DNA of 39,642 nt from Betaproteobacteria bacterium (GTDB taxonomy: Bacteria > Pseudomonadota > Gammaproteobacteria > Burkholderiales > Casimicrobiaceae): contig JACPUX010000053.1 of assembly GCA_016192065.1 (NCBI GenBank), positions 1 through 39,642 on the forward strand. Reading direction: 5' to 3'. The notes beneath the pieces were generated by a model. It was not told where the DNA came from. It worked only from the letters and a program-made list of their open reading frames with translations, and did not search any database. The position numbers and the translations under genes were made by a program. Shown here piece by piece: positions 34,199 through 39,642 of this stretch. How positions within the stretch are numbered: position 1 is the stretch's first letter; every line of letters begins with the position of its first letter.

Positions 34199-34843
34199 AT
34201 GAGTCAGCAAAAACTGCGGGTCGCCATCGTCGATGACCACGCCATCGTGCGCCAAGGTTTGCGGCAAATCCTGCAAGACACCGAGGACATGGAAGTCGCT
34301 GGCGAAGCCGATTGCAGCGCCGAAGCCATGAAGCTGGTACGCGGTTTCGCCGTGGACGTGATGCTGCTCGACATCTCCCTGCCCGACCGCCATGGCATCG
34401 AAACGCTCAAGTTGATCAAGAAGGAATATGCCCGGCTGCCCATCCTCATCCTCAGCATGCACACCGAGGACCAATACGCGGTGCGCGCCCTGCGCGCTGG
34501 CGCGGCCGGTTATCTGACCAAGGCCAGTGCCCCGGCGCAATTGGTGAGCGCGATCCGCGTAGTCGCCGCGGGCAAGAGCTACATCTCACCCACGGTGGCC
34601 GAGGAACTGGCCAAGAACGTCCGCCAGGACAGCGAACGCCCACCCCACGAAATGCTTTCCGACCGCGAATACCAGACTCTGTGCCTGATCGCCTCGGGCA
34701 AGACCGTGGGCGACATCGCCGAAGAACTGGCGCTTTCGGTCAAGACCGTCAGCGTCTATCGCGCCCGCTTGCTGGAAAAGATGGGCCTCAAGAACAACGC
34801 CGAAATCACCCACTACGCGATGAAGCATGCCTTGGTCGAATGA
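34199..34843 (+). CDS. NarL/FixJ-type response regulator
   Basis: 214 residues. Receiver domain (~1-120; opening LRVAIVDDHAIVRQGLRQIL, aspartate in VMLLDISLPDRHG, lysine in YLTKASAP) and a LuxR-type helix-turn-helix at ~150-210 (LSDREYQTLCLIASGKTVGDIAEEL is the first part, followed by KTVSVYRARLLEKMGLKN). It binds DNA as a dimer once phosphorylated. Adjacent to and in line with the receiver-PAS kinase, which should phosphorylate it. Target genes are unknown. Confidence 0.95.
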   Translation: MSQQKLRVAIVDDHAIVRQGLRQILQDTEDMEVAGEADCSAEAMKLVRGFAVDVMLLDISLPDRHGIETLKLIKKEYARLPILILSMHTEDQYAVRALRAGAAGYLTKASAPAQLVSAIRVVAAGKSYISPTVAEELAKNVRQDSERPPHEMLSDREYQTLCLIASGKTVGDIAEELALSVKTVSVYRARLLEKMGLKNNAEITHYAMKHALVE

Positions 34844-34855
34844 CCGAGCGCCCCG

Positions 34856-34905
34856 AGGCGGGCGCCGCCCGCGAACCCTACTCACCCCATTTCCCGGGAA
34901 GATCG
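34856..34905. repeat. Copy of an intergenic repeat after the NarL-type gene
   Basis: GCGGGCG and CGCCCGC form a near-perfect stem, followed by GAACCCTACTCACCCC and TTTCCCGGGAA. The block at 39577-39625 repeats this order with few changes (GCGGGC-GCA-GCCCGC, GAACCGTACTCACCCCC, TTCCCCGGGAA). Both copies lie within 50 bases after a stop codon. Confidence 0.6.
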
Positions 34906-34941
34906 CCGCGGAGAAACTATCCTTACCGCCCGCGAACCGCA

Positions 34942-34968
34942 TCAAGTTTGCCGCGCGCTGCCCGTTAA
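34942..34968 (+). promoter_or_regulatory. Candidate FliA (sigma-28) promoter for the diguanylate cyclase
   Basis: -35 box TCAAGTTT (34942-34949), exactly 11 bases, -10 box CCCGTTAA (34961-34968). Thirteen of 16 positions fit. The leader to the GTG at 35000 would be about 25 bases. Confidence 0.6.
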
Positions 34969-34999
34969 CAGGCTATCGATCCGGCATCGAGCGCGCTCC

Positions 35000-36757
35000 G
35001 TGGCCAACCCGCAACTCTCCAACCCTTCCGAAATCGCCCGCGAAACCCTGCGCGTGCTGGCGTCGCGCCGTCTAGCGCCGACGCCGGAGAACTACCAGAA
35101 GATTTACGCCGAAATCTCCGGCAGCGGCGCACCGGCGGCGGTGAATCCGGAACAGGTGTTGGCGAAGATCGCCGAAAGTTTCCCGCGCCACGGCGGGGAG
35201 CAATCGCGGGTCGCGGCGCAGCTCGAACGCGCCACCACCGACCGCGACTGGAAGCGCTTTCAGATGGTGCTGCAAAAGTTCCTCAGCGAGGAAGCCGCGG
35301 TGCCGCCGCCCAGCGCCTGGAGCCAATTGCTGAATGATCTGTTCAAGCAATGGCAGGTCGCGCACAGCAATCTGCCGCCCGAGCGAAAACGCGAGCAGCT
35401 CGAACGAGCGCTGGCTGGCGGCAACGATCCCGAGGAGTGCTATCCGCGCTTGCAGGCCCTGGCCCGCAATTGGGCGGAACAGCCGCTGAAGAAAGCGGAG
35501 GAAACCGCACCGCCTCCAGCCGCGACGAAACCGGCCGCCGCCCCATTGAGCGTCGGACAGGTTGAGGCAATCCGCGATCTCCTGGCCTTTACGCTCGAAT
35601 CGGCGATCGCCGCCAACCATTTGAGCGACCCGGAGATCGACCACGACGCCAAGGTCCTGGTGGAAACCGTGCGCGCGGCCGACTCCGCCGAGGCGCTGGT
35701 GAAGCTGAAAGCGACGCTGCGCAACTTCTGGTTCAAGCTCGAAATTCGCCGCGGTGACGACGCCGAACTGCAGGAAACCCTGCGCCGCCTGCTGCATCTC
35801 TTGATCGAGAACATCGCCGAACTGGTCGGCGACGAGAAGTGGCTCAAGGGGCAGATCACCCTGATTCGGCAAGTGGTCGAATCGCCCCTGGACATGCGTG
35901 CCCTCGAAGACGCGGAGAAGAAACTCAAGGAGATCATCTACAAGCAGGGCGTGCTCAAGACTAGCCTGGGCGACGCCAAGGCGGCCTTGAAGAACATGCT
36001 GGCGGCCTTCATCGATCGGCTTTCGGAAATGTCCGAAACCGCCGGCGGCTACCACGACAAGGTGGCGCAATGTGCCGAGCGCGTGGCCAAGGCCGACGAT
36101 ATCACCCAGCTCCAGGGTGTGCTGGGCGAAGTGATGTCGGCCACCCGCGACGTGCAGTCCGCCATGCTGCGCTCGCGCGACGAATTGCAGGCCTCCAAAA
36201 AGCGGGTCGAGGAGACCGAGCACAAGGTCGCCGAACTCGAAGCCGAGTTGCAGCAATTGTCCAACCGCATGCAGGAAGACGCACTCACCGGCGCCCTCAA
36301 CCGTCGCGGCCTCGACAGCGCCTTTGAGCGCGAGGCGGCGCGCGCCGACCGCCGCCGCTCGGGGATGTGCGTGGCGCTCTTGGACATCGACAACTTCAAG
36401 AAGCTGAACGACACCTATGGCCACCAAACCGGCGACGAAGCGCTGGTACATCTGGCCCAACTGGTGCAGCGGAACATCCGTCCGCACGACTCGCTGGCGC
36501 GCTATGGCGGCGAGGAATTCGTGATCCTCTTGCCCGACACCGGCATCGATGAGGCCTCGATGGTGCTCACGCGGCTGCAACGTGAATTGACCAAGGAGTT
36601 CTTCCTGCACGGCAGCGACAAACTCCTCATCACCTTCAGCGCTGGCGTGGCGGTGCGCCAGGCGGGTGAAACCCAGGCGCAGGTGCTGGAGCGCGCGGAC
36701 AAAGCGCTCTATGCCGCCAAGGCGGCGGGGAAGAACCGGGTGACCATCGCCGACTGA
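35000..36757 (+). CDS. GGDEF diguanylate cyclase with helical N-terminal region
   Basis: 585 residues from a GTG; the ribosome binding site is weak. The N-terminal ~390 residues are soluble and helical, opening with the block SEIARETLRVLASRRLAPTPENY split around residue 20, which I have seen in one class of cytosolic cyclases. A coiled coil (~385-425; AMLRSRDELQASKKRVEETEHKVAELEAE over several heptads) links it to the GGDEF domain (~430-585). The active motif is GGEEF, with the RxxD inhibitory site (RPHD) five residues earlier, so it should be an active, product-inhibited cyclase. There is no membrane helix or receiver. A good candidate FliA promoter lies just upstream. Confidence 0.93.
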   Translation: MANPQLSNPSEIARETLRVLASRRLAPTPENYQKIYAEISGSGAPAAVNPEQVLAKIAESFPRHGGEQSRVAAQLERATTDRDWKRFQMVLQKFLSEEAAVPPPSAWSQLLNDLFKQWQVAHSNLPPERKREQLERALAGGNDPEECYPRLQALARNWAEQPLKKAEETAPPPAATKPAAAPLSVGQVEAIRDLLAFTLESAIAANHLSDPEIDHDAKVLVETVRAADSAEALVKLKATLRNFWFKLEIRRGDDAELQETLRRLLHLLIENIAELVGDEKWLKGQITLIRQVVESPLDMRALEDAEKKLKEIIYKQGVLKTSLGDAKAALKNMLAAFIDRLSEMSETAGGYHDKVAQCAERVAKADDITQLQGVLGEVMSATRDVQSAMLRSRDELQASKKRVEETEHKVAELEAELQQLSNRMQEDALTGALNRRGLDSAFEREAARADRRRSGMCVALLDIDNFKKLNDTYGHQTGDEALVHLAQLVQRNIRPHDSLARYGGEEFVILLPDTGIDEASMVLTRLQRELTKEFFLHGSDKLLITFSAGVAVRQAGETQAQVLERADKALYAAKAAGKNRVTIAD

Positions 36758-36810
36758 GGTTCGCGGCATCCCGCGCGCGACGGTGCCAGAAGCGTTCCTC
36801 CCGAGGCGGC

Positions 36811-36838
36811 TCAAGTTCGGCGGGCTTTGGGCCGTAAA
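36811..36838 (+). promoter_or_regulatory. Candidate FliA promoter for the receiver-cheA operon
   Basis: -35 box TCAAGTTC (36811-36818), 12-base spacer, -10 box GCCGTAAA (36831-36838); the -10 box nearly equals that of motA (GCCGTAAT). The leader to 36999 would be about 155 bases. Confidence 0.55.
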
Positions 36839-36998
36839 TCCATCAGTGATCACTTCGCCATAACAACAGTTTGCGCATGTCGAATTCGCCGCCCTCCTGT
36901 GCCGCAAGCCGCCTGCCCGCCGGATGCCACCATCTGGTTGAGTCCTGGCTAGGTCCTGCCGCTGCCCGCACCGCGCCGGAGCGCGCCCGAGGTTGGTA

Positions 36999-37490
36999 AT
37001 GCGGCGCTTGATTCTCACCGTCGATGATTCGGTCTCGCTGCGGCAGATGGTCTCGCTCACCCTGCGGCAGGCGGGCTACGAGGTACTCGAGGCCGAAGAC
37101 GGCCAGGCCGGGTTGGAATTGGCCAAAGGCCATGAGGTGGCGCTGGTCATCACCGACCAGACCATGCCGCGCCTGGACGGCGTGTCCTTGATCGCCGCAT
37201 TGCGCGCACTGCCGGCCTATGCCCTTCGACCGATCATCGTACTCACCACCGAAACCGATCCCGAAATCAAGGTGCGCGCCCGCAACGCCGGCGCCACCGG
37301 CTGGATGAACAAGCCCTTCAATCCCGAACGGCTGCTCGAAATCGTGGCCAAGCTCTTGCCCGATCCGCCGCCCGCTTCGGCCCATCACGGCGCTTCCGCG
37401 GGCGGCGGCCAGGCCGGCGCCGGGGCGCCTTCGAACGACCAGCAAGCCCCCTCCCGAAAAGGTGGCGGCCCACGGAGCCGGCGCGCGTGA
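36999..37490 (+). CDS. CheY-like response regulator with basic tail
   Basis: 163 residues from ATG at 36999, with GAGG six bases upstream. The receiver domain (~1-122) has the acidic pair in LTVDDSVS, the aspartate in VITDQTMPRLDG, and the lysine in WMNKPFNPERL. A glycine/alanine-rich and then basic tail (~125-163) follows that is not part of the fold. The last four bases overlap the GTG of the second cheA, so the two are translated together. It is most likely the dedicated phosphate acceptor of that kinase. Confidence 0.92.
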   Translation: MRRLILTVDDSVSLRQMVSLTLRQAGYEVLEAEDGQAGLELAKGHEVALVITDQTMPRLDGVSLIAALRALPAYALRPIIVLTTETDPEIKVRARNAGATGWMNKPFNPERLLEIVAKLLPDPPPASAHHGASAGGGQAGAGAPSNDQQAPSRKGGGPRSRRA

Positions 37491-39535
37491 CCATCGACCT
37501 GAGGCAATTCCACCAGGTGTTTTTCGAGGAAACCACCGAACACCTCGAGACCATGGAGTGCGTGCTGCTGGAGATCAGCCCCGACACACCCGCTCCCGCG
37601 TCGATCGATGCCCTGTTTCGCGCCGCGCATTCGATCAAAGGGGGTGCCGGGACTTTTGGTTTTCCCGATCTGGCGGAAGTCGCCCACGCCCTCGAAGCCT
37701 CGCTCGATCGCGCGCGGCGCGGCTCCACCCGCTTGAGCACGGGCATGGTCGATGCACTCTTGCGCGCGGTGGATGTACTGCGGCGGCAACTCGATGCCCA
37801 CCGTGGGCGCGGACCAGCCGACCCGGCGGAAGCGGCGGCCCTGCCGACGCTGCTGCGCCAGGCCGAAGCAGACACGCTTCAGTTGCCCGCGCCCCCGCCG
37901 CCAACAACGGCGGCCGCCCTACTCGGCCGGTCGAGCATCGACCTGCATTTTGATGCTAAGGCCGCCGCCACGCCCGAGGCGCTCGATCGGCTGCTCAATG
38001 CCCTCCTCGATCTGGGCGAGATGGACGTCCTGCAATCCGGTGACGCCGCCAACGCGGAGCAGTGGCGGTTCCGGCTGAGGACCGACCTGGCCTTGCCGGC
38101 CCTGCGCGACCACCTGAGTTTCCTGGTGCCGCCGGCAAGTCTTCGCCTGATCGCCGAAGATCAGCGTGACGCGGGCACCGTGCCCCCAGGGGAGGCGGAC
38201 TACGGCTTCTTCCCCGATGCCCCCGGTGCGCCGGAGCCGGCCAAAGCGGCGCAAGCCCCAACCCCAAACCCGGCGACGCCCCCCGCCAGCGCCACCGTCC
38301 TGCCCTTGGCCAGCGCTGCCAAGGAAGCCGCCGAGCCCGCCCCACTAGCGTTGGAGCAGGGATCGATCCGGGTCAGCGTGCATAAGGTGGACCAATTGCT
38401 CAACCTGATGAGCGAACTGGTCATCAATCAGGCCATGGTCGCCCAAGCGGCAACCAAGCTCGACCCCCTGCTGCATGAACGCCTGTGCCTGGGCATCGAG
38501 CAGTTCGAGCGCCACACCCGGGCATTGCAGGAGGCGGTGATGTCGCTGCGGCTCTTGCCCATCGGTTCCGTCTTCAGCCGTTTCCCCCGGGTGGTGCATG
38601 ACCTGGCGCGGCAACTCAACAAGCAGGTTCGCCTAGTGATCGTGGGCGAGGCTACCGAACTCGATCGCGGACTGATCGAGAAGATCACCGATCCGCTCAC
38701 CCATCTCTTGCGCAACAGCCTCGACCACGGCATCGAGGCGCCGGCCACGCGCCGCGCCGCGGGCAAGGATGAAACCGGCACCATCACGCTGGAAGCCTAC
38801 CACCAGGGCGGCAGCATGGTGATCGAAGTGGGCGACGACGGCGCCGGACTCGACCGCGAGCGCATCCTCGCCAAGGCGCGCGAGCAAGGCTTCGCGGTAG
38901 GCAACGCGCTCACCGACGAGGAAGTCTGGCGCCTGATCCTGTCGCCTGGCTTTTCCACCGCGACCACCGTGACCGCGGTCTCCGGACGTGGCGTAGGCAT
39001 GGACGTGGTGCTGCGCAACGTGCAGGCCCTGGGCGGACGCCTCGAACTGGAATCGCGCCCCGGCCAGGGCACCACGGTGCGCTTGCGCCTGCCCCTGACC
39101 CTCGCCATTCTCGACGGCATGGCGGTGGCGGTGGGCAGTGAACTGTACGTGATTCCCCTGGGCATGGTGGTGGAGTCACTGCAACCCGCTCCCGGCCAAC
39201 TCAAGACCGTCGCCGGGCGCGGCCGTCTGGTGCAGGTGCGGGAGCAGTACCTGCCGCTGCTGCCACTCCACGAACTGTTTTCGATTGCGCCGCTGCACCC
39301 CAATCCGGCCCAGGGCATCGTCGTGGTCATCGACTGCGACGGCCGCCAACTCGCCTTGCAAGTTGACGACCTGGTGTTGCAGCAGCAGTTTGTGATCAAG
39401 AATCTGGAACGCAACTACCGCCGCGTGCCCGGCATCGCCGGCGCCACCATCCTGGGCGACGGCCGTGTGGCACTCATCCTCGACCCCGCCGGCCTCGCCC
39501 GCATGTCGGCCCGGACCACCGCGAGGGCAGCATGA
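37487..39535 (+). CDS. cheA: Chemotaxis-type histidine kinase CheA (second copy)
   Basis: 682 residues from a GTG with GGAG seven bases upstream. Hpt domain (~1-110) with H48 in AAHSIKGGAGTFG. After a linker, residues ~150-225 form a P2-like segment (IDLHFDAKAAATPEALDRLL, LRTDLALPALRDHL). A second Pro/Ala linker follows, then dimerisation (~287-350), ATPase (LLRNSLDHG, GDDGAGLD, GRGVGMDVV) and a CheW-like domain (~545-680). It differs from the first CheA by this P2-like segment and belongs to a separate group with its own receiver. The next frame starts inside its stop codon (ATGA), so more genes of the cluster lie beyond the window. Confidence 0.95.
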   Translation: MTIDLRQFHQVFFEETTEHLETMECVLLEISPDTPAPASIDALFRAAHSIKGGAGTFGFPDLAEVAHALEASLDRARRGSTRLSTGMVDALLRAVDVLRRQLDAHRGRGPADPAEAAALPTLLRQAEADTLQLPAPPPPTTAAALLGRSSIDLHFDAKAAATPEALDRLLNALLDLGEMDVLQSGDAANAEQWRFRLRTDLALPALRDHLSFLVPPASLRLIAEDQRDAGTVPPGEADYGFFPDAPGAPEPAKAAQAPTPNPATPPASATVLPLASAAKEAAEPAPLALEQGSIRVSVHKVDQLLNLMSELVINQAMVAQAATKLDPLLHERLCLGIEQFERHTRALQEAVMSLRLLPIGSVFSRFPRVVHDLARQLNKQVRLVIVGEATELDRGLIEKITDPLTHLLRNSLDHGIEAPATRRAAGKDETGTITLEAYHQGGSMVIEVGDDGAGLDRERILAKAREQGFAVGNALTDEEVWRLILSPGFSTATTVTAVSGRGVGMDVVLRNVQALGGRLELESRPGQGTTVRLRLPLTLAILDGMAVAVGSELYVIPLGMVVESLQPAPGQLKTVAGRGRLVQVREQYLPLLPLHELFSIAPLHPNPAQGIVVVIDCDGRQLALQVDDLVLQQQFVIKNLERNYRRVPGIAGATILGDGRVALILDPAGLARMSARTTARAA

Positions 39536-39642
39536 GCGCCGCCGCACGGCCGCCCGAAGGCGGCGCAAGCCAACCACCGGAGCGGGCGCAGCCCGCGAAC
39601 CGTACTCACCCCCTTCCCCGGGAAGGGGGCCGGGGGGATGGC
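39532..39642 (+). CDS. Possible partial CDS after the second cheA (runs off the right edge)
   Basis: An ATG overlaps the cheA stop (ATGA), a sign of coupling, and its frame stays open for all 37 codons to the edge. However, codons ~15-37 are supplied by the intergenic repeat and its 9-base palindrome (39609-39629), giving a low-complexity Pro/Arg/Gly run. It is either the N-terminus of the next che gene with a repeat inserted, or a chance open frame across non-coding repeat DNA. Confidence 0.3.
   Translation, partial: MSAAARPPEGGASQPPERAQPANRTHPLPREGGRGDG
39577..39640. repeat. Intergenic repeat with REP-like palindrome at right edge
   Basis: The left part matches 34856-34905 (GCGGGC-GCA-GCCCGC, then GAACCGTACTCACCCCC). 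The right part is a palindrome with arms CCCCCTTCC and GGAAGGGGG and a 3-base loop, followed by CCGGGGGGATGG, the plan also seen at 17361-17396. Confidence 0.65.

Noticed and set aside
1..39642. CRISPR arrays, tRNA or rRNA genes, c-di-GMP riboswitches
   Set aside because: No regularly spaced repeats, no cloverleaf with a TTCGA-type loop, no rRNA cores and no GEMM-type core in the gaps were seen.

Overview
The window is chromosomal DNA of a GC-rich, polarly flagellated or otherwise motile betaproteobacterium. The evidence is an FlhDC master regulator together with FlhF/FlhG, CheZ, two tandem CheV proteins, a MotAB and a MotCD stator set, and GC-rich third codon positions. I cannot fix the genus from sequence alone; the gene order resembles what I know of Rhodocyclales and Nitrosomonadales. 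The first ~890 bases are visibly AT-richer and look like the edge of an accessory region.

Layout. 1-890: accessory edge with one small secreted-protein gene flanked by inverted 7-mers that resemble integron cassette boundaries. 1377-2168: a membrane-anchored methyltransferase. 2632-10500, minus strand: one tight late-assembly operon flhB-flhA-flhF-flhG-fliA-motC-motD, with overlapping start and stop codons. 11073-19477, minus strand: flhD-flhC, a clear terminator, then motA-motB and cheV-cheV-cheY-cheZ-cheA. 19737-29079, minus strand: a signalling island made of a methyl-accepting chemotaxis protein, a multi-PAS/GAF histidine kinase, an Rcp1-like receiver, an HDOD-REC-GGDEF protein and a REC-GGDEF-EAL protein. 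29410-39642, plus strand: a hybrid kinase, a REC-PAS-NarX-like kinase with its NarL-like regulator, a diguanylate cyclase, and a receiver plus second CheA operon that runs off the window.

How it works together. FlhDC should switch on the export and basal-body genes, including fliA. FliA (sigma-28) should then switch on motility, chemotaxis and signalling genes. Reading intergenic DNA by eye, I find a recurring FliA-type promoter (TAAAG or TCAAG box, 11-12 nt, CCGTTAA-like box) before motA, cheV, the MCP, the EAL phosphodiesterase, the HDOD-GGDEF gene, the second diguanylate cyclase, the second cheA operon and perhaps the hybrid kinase. If real, this puts enzymes that make and break c-di-GMP under the same late flagellar switch as the stators and Che proteins. 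That is the most interesting hypothesis in the window.

Other points: FlhG has lost the signature lysine of its Walker A motif. The first CheA has a proline/alanine linker where the CheY-binding P2 domain normally sits, while the second CheA keeps a P2-like segment. The MCP has almost no periplasmic domain and carries a C-terminal sensor-like domain instead. Four GC-rich palindromic repeats of one family sit in gaps, including one between motA and motB. No rRNA, tRNA or CRISPR array was seen.
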